64,000 nucleotides of DNA, from the NCBI GenBank assembly GCA_016839165.1, contig CP069300.1, forward strand, positions 2,604,001 to 2,668,000, in the 5' to 3' direction. The notes under the pieces are model-generated. The model did not search any database, had not been told where the DNA came from, and was given only the letters and a program-made list of their open reading frames with translations. Below, in pieces: positions 34,293 to 43,804 of the stretch. The position numbers and the translations under genes were made by a program. This DNA comes from Bradyrhizobium sp. PSBB068 (GTDB taxonomy: Bacteria; Pseudomonadota; Alphaproteobacteria; Rhizobiales; Xanthobacteraceae). How positions within the stretch are numbered: position 1 is the stretch's first letter; every line of letters starts with the position of its first letter.

Positions 34293-35258
34293 CTAGATTT
34301 CGATCGCCTCCTCGGCCTGGTGCCGCTGATCCATGCTGACGGGGGGCCGCCCCGGCCCGACGCCGGCGACCGCGAAGCGCATGAAATCGCGGAACGCCAT
34401 CGCTGCTTCCGACGGCTTGGTGTCGCGCCGCCAGGCCAGACCGATATCCATGCTGGGCACCTCGTCCTCGATGACGCGGGTCTCGATCCGCTGTCCCTCC
34501 AGCGACCAGGGCCGGTAGATCAGGTCGGAGAGGATGGCGATCCCCATGCCGCCTGCGACCATGGAGCGCACGGCTTCGACCGAGGAGGTGCGGAAGATCG
34601 TGTTCGGTTCGAGCGAGGCGTTGCTCCAGTAGCGCATCGAGGTGTGCTTGGCCTCGTCGACGGTGAGCATGACGTAGGGATAGGCTGCGATGTCGGCGAG
34701 ATGGACCCGCTCAGTGCGGGTCAGCGGATGCTCTGGCGCAAGCCACAGGCGGCGCGGCGATCGCAGCAGCGTCTCGCTCGTCAGCATGGCATTGTCGCGC
34801 AGGTTCGAGACCAGCATCACAGCGAGATCGAGCGCGCCGTCGACGAGCGCGCGTTCCAGCACGTCGCGCGGCGCCTCGAACAGCTCGATCGTGATGCCGG
34901 GAAAGCTGGCCTGGAACCGCTTCTGGTGACGCGGCAGGAAATAGCCCGACACGGTATAGGTGACGCCGATGCGGATCGTGCCGAACAGTGGTCCCGCCGA
35001 TATCTGCGTGTTGCGCACCGCCTCGGCGACGGCGGCGAGGATCTGACGGCCCTGGGACAGGAAGCGGCTGCCCTCCATCGTTACGGTGACGCCGTTCGGC
35101 GCGCGTTCCAGCAGGCGCGCGCAGACGGTCGCCTCGAGCTGCTGAATCGCCGCGGTGACTGCGGATTGCGAGACGTTGAGGTCGATCGCCGCCTGGCTGA
35201 TGCGCCCGGTCTCGGCGGCGGCGACGAAGTAGCGGATCTGTTTCAGAGAAACGGACAT
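34293..35258 (-). CDS. LysR-family regulator, paralogue A (end of the pxp-acc operon)
   Basis: This 321-residue LysR protein (HTH in the first ~60 residues: QIRYFVAAAETGRISQAAID) is closely similar to the regulator at 44675 along its whole length (for example SGYFLP/AGYFLP, LLRSPRRLW, YxMLTVDEA, IFRTxSVEAVRSMVA, YRPWSLEG). The two bracket the ten-gene operon. It lies downstream of pxpC in the same direction, 208 bases away, with a 24-bp palindrome between. Confidence 0.9.
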   Translation of the reverse strand: MSVSLKQIRYFVAAAETGRISQAAIDLNVSQSAVTAAIQQLEATVCARLLERAPNGVTVTMEGSRFLSQGRQILAAVAEAVRNTQISAGPLFGTIRIGVTYTVSGYFLPRHQKRFQASFPGITIELFEAPRDVLERALVDGALDLAVMLVSNLRDNAMLTSETLLRSPRRLWLAPEHPLTRTERVHLADIAAYPYVMLTVDEAKHTSMRYWSNASLEPNTIFRTSSVEAVRSMVAGGMGIAILSDLIYRPWSLEGQRIETRVIEDEVPSMDIGLAWRRDTKPSEAAMAFRDFMRFAVAGVGPGRPPVSMDQRHQAEEAIEI

Positions 35259-35412
35259 CGCGGTTGTTCCGATGTTGCCTAACTCATGAGCGTGTTTCTC
35301 AGCCCAGCGGTATTCTTTGCAACTCTCGTGCCGACAAGCCGAGAGCGCGCGGCGGCGCCGATTCCGGACCTGAGAGGCCGCAACCGACGGCCTGAAGCGC
35401 AGGACGTGATCA

Positions 35413-35436
35413 CGCGGTCACCGATCGGTGACCGCG
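35413..35436. promoter_or_regulatory. 24-bp perfect palindrome between pxpC and the LysR gene
   Basis: The half site cgcggtcaccga (35413-35424) is followed immediately by its exact complement. It lies 30 bases after the pxpC stop and 155 bases before the LysR start. It could be a dimeric operator for LysR paralogue A or a transcript-end hairpin; there is no T-run on either strand. Confidence 0.5.
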
Positions 35437-35466
35437 GTCTTGGCGGACAGGGCAGGTTACCGGCGA

Positions 35467-36444
35467 CTATGCCAATGCGCTGTGCAGCCTGCCGAGCAAC
35501 TCCGAGCGGCTTTTGCGCGCCGCAAGCGCCTCCTTCATATCGACCTTGACGAACTTCACCGGCGTGTTGGGCTGCAGCTGGCCGATTAGGTCCATGTCCG
35601 CGGCGATGACGGTCCCGACCATGAAGTAGCCGCCGCCGGAGACTGCATCACGATGCAGCACGATCGGCTCGGTGCCGCCGGGAACCTGGATCGACCCGTA
35701 GGGATAGCAGGCATCGGTGATATTGGACGGGTCGGAACCGGCGCCGAACGGCGGTTCGCGTGGAACGAATTCGAGCGGCTTCCCGCCCTTGAAGCGGTAG
35801 CCGATCCGGTCCGCCTCCGGTGCGACCTTCCAGGTGTCAGAGAAGAAGCCGTTGCCGGCCGCCTCGGTGATGCGGTGCCAGTAGAGGCCGGGCATCGCGC
35901 GCAGTTCCGTCGGCATTCCCGCCGGTTGCCCGCGCAACTCCCTGGCGACGCTGCGTCCGTCCTTGCCTGTCGCGGCGGCATGGCCGATGGGCAATTCGTC
36001 GCCGGCCTCGAGCTTGCGGCCCTTGAATCCGCCAAGCGCGCCGAGCGCGTAGGTCGAGCGCGAGCCGAGAACGACGGGCACATCAATACCGCCGGCGACT
36101 GCGATGTAGCCGCGTGCGCCCTGCTTGAGGAAATCGAAGGATAAGATCTGGCCGCGCCTCACCTTGAAGCTGGTCCAGGTCTCGCGCGGCTCGCCGTCGA
36201 GTTTCGGCGGCAGCTCCGCGCCGGTGATCGCGACGATGGTATCCTCGGTGAATTCAAGCTCCGGTCCCATGAACACGGCTTCGAGCACGGCTGCACCCGC
36301 CTCATTACCGACCAGGAGATTGGCGGCCGCGAGCGCGTGACGGTCCATGCCGCCGGAGAGCGGGATGCCGATGTGATAATAGCCCGGACGCCCGAGATCC
36401 TGGACGGTGGTCGCTAGACCCGGCTTCAAAACCTTAACGGCCAT
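35467..36444 (-). CDS. pxpC: Biotin-dependent carboxyltransferase-family / 5-oxoprolinase subunit C (KipA/PxpC)
   Basis: This 325-residue protein starts KVLKPGLATTVQDLGRPGYY, the unmistakable KipA/PxpC (allophanate hydrolase subunit 2) start, followed by GIPLSGGMDRHALAAANLLV and ending RSELLGRLHSAL. ATG 36444 has GGAG six bases upstream and overlaps pxpB by 11 bases. With PxpA and PxpB it makes ATP-dependent 5-oxoprolinase in E. coli; homologous regions form the carboxyltransferase domain of urea carboxylase. Here biotin genes sit beside it. Confidence 0.9.
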   Translation of the reverse strand: MAVKVLKPGLATTVQDLGRPGYYHIGIPLSGGMDRHALAAANLLVGNEAGAAVLEAVFMGPELEFTEDTIVAITGAELPPKLDGEPRETWTSFKVRRGQILSFDFLKQGARGYIAVAGGIDVPVVLGSRSTYALGALGGFKGRKLEAGDELPIGHAAATGKDGRSVARELRGQPAGMPTELRAMPGLYWHRITEAAGNGFFSDTWKVAPEADRIGYRFKGGKPLEFVPREPPFGAGSDPSNITDACYPYGSIQVPGGTEPIVLHRDAVSGGGYFMVGTVIAADMDLIGQLQPNTPVKFVKVDMKEALAARKSRSELLGRLHSALA

Positions 36445-37309
36445 GGAGAACTCCATCGAGCTTGGCGTTGTAGGCGTCAACGTCGCGGTTGAACTCGGTC
36501 AGCGAGAACGAGACGTCGCGGATCACGGGCGCAAAGCGGCCGGCGTCGACGTCGGCGACCGCGGCGTCATAGGCCGCCCGGTCGATCGGCTTCCACTTCA
36601 CGATGTCGCCCGGTCTGAACAGGCACATGAAGTCGCGCAAATAGCTGATGTTCTGGTTGGGATCGTAGATCGGCATCGGCGTGATGCCGAACATCTGGTA
36701 GCCGCCGGCGCCGCGCACCGAGTAGATGCAGCTGAAGCAGCCGCCATGCCCGACGGTGAGTTTCGGCGTGTCGGTACGCGGGCGCAGATATTTCGGGGCC
36801 TGAAGCTGCCGCTTGCGCTCGACCATCTGGTAGAGGAAGGGCAGTCCGGCGACGAAGCCGACCATCGAGACGAACCAGGGCGCGCTGGAATGCGCCTTGA
36901 TGAAGGCGTCGACGCTCTCGAGGCCGTTGATCCGGGCGGCGTACTCGAGATCGGTCCCGTTTGGATCCTGATGACGCTCGCGGAAGCGCATCAGGGTCTC
37001 GTGCGTCCAGGGATCATTGTAAAGCACGGGAATCTCGATGATCCGCGTCTTGATCACCGGCTCCGATTTCTCCGATGCGGAATCCAGCCGCTTCAGCTCG
37101 GTGAGGAGATCGTCGGGCTTGATCTGGTCGGGATCGAACTTGACCTGATAGGACGCGTTTGCCGGGCAGATCTCGGTGACGCCCTTGATCTTCGCGTCGC
37201 GCACCGCATTGGTGATGAAGAGGCTCTTGAAAAAGGCCTCGAGCGACATCGCTTCGCCGACCTCGGCGAAGATGTGCTCGTCGCCGCCGAAGGAAAATCG
37301 GGTTTGCAT
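36434..37309 (-). CDS. pxpB: 5-oxoprolinase subunit B / carboxyltransferase subunit 1 (KipI/PxpB), long form
   Basis: At 291 residues this is longer than the ~220 of E. coli PxpB, with extra sequence at both ends. The KipI core is clear: RIIEIPVLYNDPW, FVSMVGFVAGLPFLYQM, the proline-arginine segment YLRPRTDTPKLTVGHGG and GGYQMFGITPMPIYDP. The larger size resembles the corresponding part of urea/amide carboxylases. It is coupled to pxpC by overlap. Confidence 0.88.
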   Translation of the reverse strand: MQTRFSFGGDEHIFAEVGEAMSLEAFFKSLFITNAVRDAKIKGVTEICPANASYQVKFDPDQIKPDDLLTELKRLDSASEKSEPVIKTRIIEIPVLYNDPWTHETLMRFRERHQDPNGTDLEYAARINGLESVDAFIKAHSSAPWFVSMVGFVAGLPFLYQMVERKRQLQAPKYLRPRTDTPKLTVGHGGCFSCIYSVRGAGGYQMFGITPMPIYDPNQNISYLRDFMCLFRPGDIVKWKPIDRAAYDAAVADVDAGRFAPVIRDVSFSLTEFNRDVDAYNAKLDGVLHGR

Positions 37310-37352
37310 GACTAGCGGCCTCCTGTTGCTGACGGGGCGGATTCTCTTGCCA

Positions 37353-38753
37353 TCATGGCGCGACCTTCACGGTCGATGGCGGTTGAGCGGTGGCAAGGCC
37401 GGCGGCATGGGACTCCAGCCACGGTTCGAGCCATGCCGTATGGAAGCGTCCGGCCTTGACGTCGGCGTCGCGCGCCAGCGCCTGGTGCAGGGGCTTTGTC
37501 GTGAAAATGCCCTCGACGTTGAGCTCGGCCAGCGCGCGTTCGAGCCGCCTGATGGCGCTCGGCCGATCCTTGTCGTGCACGATCAGCTTGCCGAGCAGGC
37601 TGTCGTAGAACGGCGGCACCGTGTAGCCCTGATAGAGCATGCTGTCGAAGCGCACGCCGTCACCACCGGGGACGCACAGCGCGTTCACCGTACCCGGATT
37701 GGGCAGGAAATTCCTGGCGGGATCCTCGGCGTTGATGCGAACCTCGATCGAATGGCCGCTGACGCGCACTTCGTCCTGACGGATGCGCAACGGCTCGCCG
37801 CCGGCGATTCGGATCATCTCGCGCACGAGGTCGATGCCGGTGACCATTTCCGTGACGGGATGTTCGACCTGAATGCGGGTGTTCATCTCCAGGAAATAGA
37901 ACTCGCCGGTCCTGTCATCATAGAGATATTCGAGTGTCCCGGCGCCGCGGTAGTTGACCGCCTTGGCGAGCGCCACGGCCGAGGTGCAGAGTTTCTCACG
38001 TACGGCCTGGGTGAGCGAGGGTGAGGGGGCCTCTTCCCAGACCTTCTGGCGGCGACGCTGCAGCGAGCATTCGCGCTCGAAGCAATGGATCACGTCGCGT
38101 CCATCGCCGAGCACCTGGACCTCGATGTGCCGCGCGCCTTCGACGAGTTTCTCGACATAGAGCCCGCCGTCGCCGAAGGCCGCGAGCGCCTCGGCCTGCG
38201 CCTGCGGCATCAGATGATGAAACTCCTCGGCAGACCGCGCGATGCGAATGCCGCGTCCGCCGCCGCCGGCTGCGGCCTTGATCATGACAGGGAAGCCGGT
38301 TTTCCCGACCAGCGCGAATGCCGCCTCCGCCGACTCCAGCCGCCCTTCGCTGCCAGGCACCGTCGGCACGCCGGCCGCCGCGGCGGCCTCGCGCGCCGCG
38401 ACCTTGTCTCCCATCAGGCGGATCGATTGCGCGGTCGGGCCGACGAAGATCAATCCGGCCGCTTCGACGGCGGCTGCGAACTCGGCATTCTCCGCAAGGA
38501 AGCCGTAGCCGGGATGGATCGCATCGGCACCGCTGCTCTGTGCCGCGGCGAGGATCGCTGCCTGGTTGAGATAGGATTTCGACGCCTGCGGCGGACCGAT
38601 ATCGACCGCTTCGTCGGCGAGCCGGACCGCGAGCGAGTCCTTGTCGGCCTTGCTGTGGACCTGAACGGTCACAATGCCGAGATCGCGCGCGGCGCGGATG
38701 ATGCGCACCGCGATCTCGCCGCGATTGGCTATGAGGAGCTTCTTGATCGCCAT
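37353..38753 (-). CDS. accC: Biotin carboxylase (AccC-like)
   Basis: This 466-residue ATP-grasp enzyme starts KKLLIANRGEIAVRIIRAAR and shows HPGYGFLAENAEF, the glycine-rich loop KAAAGGGGRGIRIA (~159-172), ERECSLQRRRQKV and EMNTRIQVEHPVTEMVTGID. It carboxylates biotin on the carrier encoded just upstream. It is not in a housekeeping accBC pair: both lie inside the pxp operon, so a dedicated partner is likely. Confidence 0.9.
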   Translation of the reverse strand: MAIKKLLIANRGEIAVRIIRAARDLGIVTVQVHSKADKDSLAVRLADEAVDIGPPQASKSYLNQAAILAAAQSSGADAIHPGYGFLAENAEFAAAVEAAGLIFVGPTAQSIRLMGDKVAAREAAAAAGVPTVPGSEGRLESAEAAFALVGKTGFPVMIKAAAGGGGRGIRIARSAEEFHHLMPQAQAEALAAFGDGGLYVEKLVEGARHIEVQVLGDGRDVIHCFERECSLQRRRQKVWEEAPSPSLTQAVREKLCTSAVALAKAVNYRGAGTLEYLYDDRTGEFYFLEMNTRIQVEHPVTEMVTGIDLVREMIRIAGGEPLRIRQDEVRVSGHSIEVRINAEDPARNFLPNPGTVNALCVPGGDGVRFDSMLYQGYTVPPFYDSLLGKLIVHDKDRPSAIRRLERALAELNVEGIFTTKPLHQALARDADVKAGRFHTAWLEPWLESHAAGLATAQPPSTVKVAP

Positions 38754-38765
38754 GGCCGGGTGCGC

Positions 38766-39008
38766 TCAAACGTCGATTTCGGCGATCGGCTGGCCGGCCA
38801 TCACGGCATCCTCGTTCTCGGCCAGGAAGCGAACGATCTTGCCGGCAGCGCCGGCCTTCACCTCATTGAATGATTTCATCACCTCGATGAGCCCGATCGT
38901 GTCGCTCTCCGCAACGACGTCGCCGTCGTTCTTGTAGACCGGCTTGTCGGGTGCGGGCTTGCGGTAGAAGATGCCCGGGAGTGGCGAGAAGATCTGCTGG
39001 GTGGCCAT
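38766..39008 (-). CDS. accB: Biotin carboxyl carrier protein, minimal domain
   Basis: This 80-residue protein is a bare biotinyl/lipoyl domain with the biotinylation site EVMKS at K45, and the flanking IGLIEVMKSFNEVKAGAAGK. It lacks the N-terminal half present in fatty-acid AccB (~150-160 residues). It ends 12 bases before accC. Confidence 0.9.
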   Translation of the reverse strand: MATQQIFSPLPGIFYRKPAPDKPVYKNDGDVVAESDTIGLIEVMKSFNEVKAGAAGKIVRFLAENEDAVMAGQPIAEIDV

Positions 39009-39049
39009 GGTTTCCTCTTTGAGAATCTTTGCTTCGTTGCCGCGACGGC

Positions 39050-39778
39050 TCAGCGCGCGGTGAGATAGGGGCGGACTGCTTCGCGAACGGCCTCTGCGAT
39101 GGCGACCGCATTCGGCGTGTCGGAATGAATGCAGATCGAATCGGCGCCGACCATGATGTCATTTCCCGCTACCGTGCGCGTCTTGCCTTCGTTGACGGCC
39201 CTTGCGCACCGGCTTGCGGCATCGACCGGATCCTTGGCCTCGTGCTCGCGTGTGATGATCAGGCTGCCGTCGCCATTGTAGTCGAGGTCGGCATAATATT
39301 CGGCGACGAAAGCGTGGCCGCGCCGCTCGTAGACCTGCTGGTGCAGCGTTCCCTTCATGCCGAGCAGCGGCACCTTGTAGACGTCGGCGGCGTCAGCCAC
39401 GGCCTCAGCGATCTCCTCGTTGCGCGCGGCCATGCCGTAGAGCGCGCCATGCGGCTTGATGTGATTGAGCGGCATGCCCTCGGCGTCGAGGAACGCCTTG
39501 AGCGCGCCGATCTGATAGAGCAGGCAGTTGCCGAGCTCCTCGCGGCTGATCTTCATCTCGCGGCGGCCAAAGCCCTGCAGATCCGGCAGCGAGGGGTGCG
39601 CGCCGACCTTGACGCCGAACTGCTTGGCGAGCTGCACGGTCTTGCGCATGTGATTGAAGTCGGAGGCATGAAAGCCGCACGCGACGTTCGCGACGTCGAT
39701 ATGGGGCATCAATGCCTTGTCGTCGCCCATTTTGTAGAGGCCGTAGGCCTCGCCCATGTCGCAGTTGATCACGACCAT
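39050..39778 (-). CDS. pxpA: 5-oxoprolinase subunit A (LamB/YcsF family)
   Basis: This 242-residue protein has the PxpA features INCDMGEAYGLYKMGDDKAL, IDVANVACGFHASDFNHMRK, GAHPSLPDLQGFGRREM and HIKPHGALYG, with the conserved Asp and His residues. PxpA carries the hydrolytic part of prokaryotic 5-oxoprolinase. It sits between the transporter's binding protein and the biotin carrier gene. Confidence 0.92.
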   Translation of the reverse strand: MVVINCDMGEAYGLYKMGDDKALMPHIDVANVACGFHASDFNHMRKTVQLAKQFGVKVGAHPSLPDLQGFGRREMKISREELGNCLLYQIGALKAFLDAEGMPLNHIKPHGALYGMAARNEEIAEAVADAADVYKVPLLGMKGTLHQQVYERRGHAFVAEYYADLDYNGDGSLIITREHEAKDPVDAASRCARAVNEGKTRTVAGNDIMVGADSICIHSDTPNAVAIAEAVREAVRPYLTAR

Positions 39779-39815
39779 CTCCTGATTTCCTTCCAGCAGG
39801 CTTTATAAAGGACCG

Positions 39816-39830
39816 GCGGCGAGGCCGCCC
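39816..39830 (-). other. Hairpin between the LIV-type binding protein gene and pxpA
   Basis: ggcggc and gccgcc pair around a 3-nt loop in the 91-base gap after the binding-protein stop. This is the place where many ABC operons carry a stem that favours the binding-protein message. Confidence 0.35.
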
Positions 39831-39869
39831 TGCGTGCGTCCAGCGCACCCAGAGCGGCGTGTTGCCGGG

Positions 39870-41057
39870 TTACTTGGACACCAGATAGTCCAGCGGGATC
39901 TTCTCCGAGATCGTCCACTGGTCGATCACCTTCGGCTTGCCGGCCTCGGTGTCGACGATCAGGTAACGGCCCTGGTTCTGGTGGTGGATGTCCTTGGTGA
40001 AGGTGCGCGGCCCGAACAGCGTGGGCTCGTTGTTCATCTTCTCGAGTTCGGCCACGACCGCCGCTGCATCGGTCGACTTGGCCCGCTCGACCGCCTTGGC
40101 CCAGACGTCGATCAGCACATAGCCCGGATAGACGTACTGGCTGGACGGGTCACCGCCGGTGACCTCCTTGTACTTCTTGTTGAACTCGTTGACCTTGGCG
40201 TTCGGATCGTCGCCGTAGACCGAGCCCTGAACCGGAACGTAGAAGTTCGACAGATCCGGAACGGCGTTCATCCAGTAGCTGCCGTCGACGCCCGAGCCGT
40301 TGAGGATCATCGACTTGATGCCGGCGGCGCGGATCTGCTTGATGGCGGAGACGGCGCCCGGCATCATCGTGCACAGCATGATGGCGTCGGGTTCCTTCGG
40401 CAGGCTCTTGATGCGCGTGATCTGCGAAGCGATCGAGGCGTCGTCGTTCTTGAAGGTGTCGCTGCCGACCAGCTTGGCCTCCTTCAGGCGCGGCAGCATC
40501 CAGTCGAAACCGTCGCAGATACCCTTGTTGTAGACGGTCCAGCTGTCGAGCAGCCGATAGAAGCTGCGCGCGTTCTTCTTGGTATACGCCCATTCCGACA
40601 TCGTCGCGCCCTGCACCGGCGCCAGCACCGAGGCCGAGAACGAGAACGGGCCGACGCCGGGAATTCCGGCCTTGATCGATTCGGCGCAGAGGAAGAACGA
40701 AACCTTGCCGGCAGCCTGCGCCTGCAGCGCCGCGGGCGCGCCGAAATCGTAGTCGCAGGACACGATCACGAGGTCGGCGCCCTGGTCGAGCACCGCAAGG
40801 CCGGCCTTGGCGCCTTCGGCCTGGTCGGTCTTGGTGTCGGCAAACACCGGCTTGAGCTTCTTGCCGAGCAGGCCGCCGGCCTTGTTGATCTCGTCGATCC
40901 GGATCAGCGCCGCGTCCTGCGCCGGCTTGTCATAAGCCTGCATGAATCCGGATGCCGCGGTCGCAAAACCGACCACGATCTCGTCGGCCGCCCGGGCCGG
41001 TGCGATCCAGAGCGTGGATGCTCCGGCCAGGATGCCGAGTAATGTCGTCAAGCGCAT
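39870..41057 (-). CDS. LIV-type ABC transporter substrate-binding protein
   Basis: This 395-residue periplasmic binding protein (start ATG 41057, signal MRLTTLLGILAGASTLWIAP then ARA-ADE) is of the LivK/amide-binding type 1 fold: VVGFATAASGFMQAYDKPAQ, LLGKKLKPVFADTKTD. It is transcribed with its own LivH, LivM, LivF and LivG homologues. The neighbours suggest a lactam, amide or pyroglutamate-like ligand; members of this fold also bind urea and short amides. Confidence 0.88.
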   Translation of the reverse strand: MRLTTLLGILAGASTLWIAPARAADEIVVGFATAASGFMQAYDKPAQDAALIRIDEINKAGGLLGKKLKPVFADTKTDQAEGAKAGLAVLDQGADLVIVSCDYDFGAPAALQAQAAGKVSFFLCAESIKAGIPGVGPFSFSASVLAPVQGATMSEWAYTKKNARSFYRLLDSWTVYNKGICDGFDWMLPRLKEAKLVGSDTFKNDDASIASQITRIKSLPKEPDAIMLCTMMPGAVSAIKQIRAAGIKSMILNGSGVDGSYWMNAVPDLSNFYVPVQGSVYGDDPNAKVNEFNKKYKEVTGGDPSSQYVYPGYVLIDVWAKAVERAKSTDAAAVVAELEKMNNEPTLFGPRTFTKDIHHQNQGRYLIVDTEAGKPKVIDQWTISEKIPLDYLVSK

Positions 41058-41088
41058 ATGCCACTCCTCCAATTTTGCAAAACGAGCG

Positions 41089-42162
41089 TTAGTGCAGTTC
41101 CTTCAATGCGGTCTGGACCGGCCGGGCCACGCGCCGCTGCAGCGGCCAGCGGCGCCAGGAGAACTCCCGGTTGCGGGTCAACCCGGTCGGCAGGTACATC
41201 AGGATCACGATGGTGATGATGCCGATCGCGATCTCCTGGGCGCCGTTCGGCAAGCCGACGGTGTGCCCGCCGAGGCTGATGCCTTTCTCGAGATCGCGGA
41301 ACAGCTCGATCAGCAGCGAGATCGCGACCACGCCCGAGACCGCGCCGCTGAGGCTGTACATGCCGCCGACCACCAGCATCGACAGCGTGATGAAGGTGGT
41401 CCGCAGATAGAATGCGCCGGGATTGACGATGCTCAGGAAGTGCGCGTAGAGCGCGCCGGCGAGCCCGATGATGAAGGCGCTGACGACGAAGGCGATCAGC
41501 CGCTCGCGGACGATGTCGATGCCTGAGGCGCTGGCGGCGACTGCCTCGTCGCGGGTAGCGCGCAGCGCCAGTCCCGAGCGCGAGATCGCGTAGAGATAGG
41601 CGATCGCGATCGCCGCGGCGCCGCCGATCCATCCGGTCCAGACGTTCATGGTGGGCGGAATGCCGACGATCGAGCCTTGCCCACCCGTCACCGAATCCCA
41701 GTTCGAATAGACATTGTTGATGACGCCGAGCAGGCCGAAGGTCGCGATCGAGGCGGCGATGCCCGACAGGCGCATGATGACGCGCCCGACGATCAGGGCA
41801 AACAATGCGGCGAATACCCCGGAGATCGGCGTTGCTACCCACATCGGCAGCTGCGCATGAAGCAGCCACGTCGGGAGGCCCTTGAGCGTGATCGATTTCA
41901 TGACCGGCGGAATCGTGAGCCAGGCGGTCGTGTAGGCGCCGAGGCACATGAAGCTGATATGGCCGAACGACAGCAGGCCCGAATTGCCGACGAAGACGTA
42001 GAGACCGACCACCACCATGATGTTGATGAACATCTCGACCACGGTGCGGTTGAACGCCCGGCTGCCGAACTGATAGGAGAGGGCGGCGATGATGAGCAGC
42101 GCCACGATCAGCACGATCGGCGTGATGATCGTTTGCCGGATGACGGACGGCCGCTGCGACAT
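41089..42162 (-). CDS. LIV-type ABC transporter permease (LivM-like)
   Basis: This 357-residue inner-membrane protein has about nine to ten spans and the LivM motifs GNSGLLSFGHISFMCLGAYT, RDEAVAASASGIDIVRERLI and SLSGAVSGVVAISLLIELFR. It is separated from livH by 3 bases. Confidence 0.9.
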   Translation of the reverse strand: MSQRPSVIRQTIITPIVLIVALLIIAALSYQFGSRAFNRTVVEMFINIMVVVGLYVFVGNSGLLSFGHISFMCLGAYTTAWLTIPPVMKSITLKGLPTWLLHAQLPMWVATPISGVFAALFALIVGRVIMRLSGIAASIATFGLLGVINNVYSNWDSVTGGQGSIVGIPPTMNVWTGWIGGAAAIAIAYLYAISRSGLALRATRDEAVAASASGIDIVRERLIAFVVSAFIIGLAGALYAHFLSIVNPGAFYLRTTFITLSMLVVGGMYSLSGAVSGVVAISLLIELFRDLEKGISLGGHTVGLPNGAQEIAIGIITIVILMYLPTGLTRNREFSWRRWPLQRRVARPVQTALKELH

Positions 42163-42165
42163 CGA

Positions 42166-43080
42166 TCAGACCCTCTGCTTGGCGGATTTCGGTGCGAACA
42201 GCCCTTGCGGCCGCACCAGAAGGACGACGATGACGGCGCCGTAGACGAACGCGTCGCGGAACACGCGGGCATCGTGCGGCAGGGTCGCCTGGAACACGAC
42301 GCTGGCCGCACCGATCAGGAAACCGGCGGCAACGGCGCCGGGAATGCTGCCGAGGCCGCCGATCACGGTCGCGATGAACGCGATCAGCATCACGTTGGCG
42401 CCCATGCCGATGTCGGCGGTGCCGGAATTGGTCGCCAGGATCAGGCCGATCGCCGCCGCCAGCATGCCGCTGATGGCGAAGGCCAGCAGGATCACGCCGT
42501 TGGCGCGGACCCCGAGCATGCGCGCCATGGTGAAATTATCGGCCGCCGCGCGCATCTCCAGCCCGTAGCGGGTGCGCTTGAGGAACAGGACGAGGATCAC
42601 CAGCACGGTCAGCGTGATGATGATGGTCACGACCTGCAGCATCGGAATATGCGCGCCGAGGAATTCGACCGGCAGGCCGAGGCTCGGCCACAGCGTGATC
42701 GACTTCGGCCGGCTGGAAAACAGCATCAGCAGCAGATGCCGGATGACGAAGCCGAGCGCAAAGGACGCGATCATCATCGTCGCCGGGTTGGCGTTGCGGA
42801 AGCGGCGGAAGACGACGATTTCAGACAGGATCGACAGCGCGGCGCCGGTCAGCAGCAGCAGCGGGATCAGGAGATAGAACGGCAGCTGGCCGGCAAACAC
42901 CACCGCCGCCGCATCGATCGACGGCCACAGCATGGCGAACACGCAAAAGGCGATGAAATCGCCATGGGCGAAGTTGACCAGCCGCATCACGCCGAAGATC
43001 AGGGCGATGCCGAGCGCGCCGAGGGCATAGAGGCTGCCGAGGCTCAGCGCGTCGAAGATGATCTGGAGCAGCTCGCGCAT
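42166..43080 (-). CDS. LIV-type ABC transporter permease (LivH-like)
   Basis: This 304-residue inner-membrane permease shows GSLYALGALGIALIFGVMRL, NFAHGDFIAFCVFAM and RMLGVRANGVILLAFAISGM. It pairs with the LivM-like subunit. Its start is one base after the ATPase stop. Confidence 0.9.
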   Translation of the reverse strand: MRELLQIIFDALSLGSLYALGALGIALIFGVMRLVNFAHGDFIAFCVFAMLWPSIDAAAVVFAGQLPFYLLIPLLLLTGAALSILSEIVVFRRFRNANPATMMIASFALGFVIRHLLLMLFSSRPKSITLWPSLGLPVEFLGAHIPMLQVVTIIITLTVLVILVLFLKRTRYGLEMRAAADNFTMARMLGVRANGVILLAFAISGMLAAAIGLILATNSGTADIGMGANVMLIAFIATVIGGLGSIPGAVAAGFLIGAASVVFQATLPHDARVFRDAFVYGAVIVVLLVRPQGLFAPKSAKQRV

Positions 43081-43081
43081 C

Positions 43082-43804
43082 TCAGTGATCTCCGAAGCCG
43101 AAATAGCTTTGCTTCAGGCGATCGTCCCGGACCAGGTCGGCGGCGGGGCCCTCGAGCACGATGCGACCGCCGCGGATCAGGACCATCCGCCCGCCCGTCA
43201 TCATGGCGCGCGTCGAACTCTGCTCGACGATCAGGAGGGTGAGCTTGCGCAGTGCCCGCAGCCGCAGCAGGATCTCGTAGACCTGGTCGATGATCTTCGG
43301 CGCGAGGCCGAGCGACGGCTCGTCGATGGCCATGATGCGGGGCGCGGCCATCAGCGCGCGGCCGATCACCAGCATCTGCTGCTGGCCGCCGGAGAGCATG
43401 CCCGCCGGGGTGTGGCGGCGCTCGGCCAGCATCGGGAATTCCTGGTAGATCTGATCGAGGTCGTCGGCGATTGTCCTGCGGTCGGCGCGCATACCGGTGC
43501 CGACCTTCAGGTTCTCCTCGATCGTCAACGCGCCGAAGACGTTGCGTCCCTCCGGCACCAGCGAGAACCCGCGCCGGGCGATGTCCTCGGGCGCGGCGCC
43601 GGCGATCCCTGCGCCATCGATCATGATGGAGCCGGAGCGCGGCGGCACGACGCCTGCGATGGCGCTCAGCAGCGTCGACTTGCCGGCGCCGTTCGGGCCG
43701 GTCACGAACAGGATTTCGCCTTCCTCGACCGTCAATGTCACGCCGCGGAGCGCCGTGAGGCGCCCATAGCTTACCGTGATGTCGTCGACGACGAGCGCGG
43801 TCAT
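43082..43804 (-). CDS. LIV-type ABC transporter ATP-binding protein (LivF-like)
   Basis: This 240-residue ATPase has Walker A GPNGAGKS (~35-42), the LivF motif RRGFSLVPEGRNVFGALTIE and signature LSGGQQQMLVIGRALM. It overlaps the LivG-like gene in ATGA. Confidence 0.92.
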   Translation of the reverse strand: MTALVVDDITVSYGRLTALRGVTLTVEEGEILFVTGPNGAGKSTLLSAIAGVVPPRSGSIMIDGAGIAGAAPEDIARRGFSLVPEGRNVFGALTIEENLKVGTGMRADRRTIADDLDQIYQEFPMLAERRHTPAGMLSGGQQQMLVIGRALMAAPRIMAIDEPSLGLAPKIIDQVYEILLRLRALRKLTLLIVEQSSTRAMMTGGRMVLIRGGRIVLEGPAADLVRDDRLKQSYFGFGDH

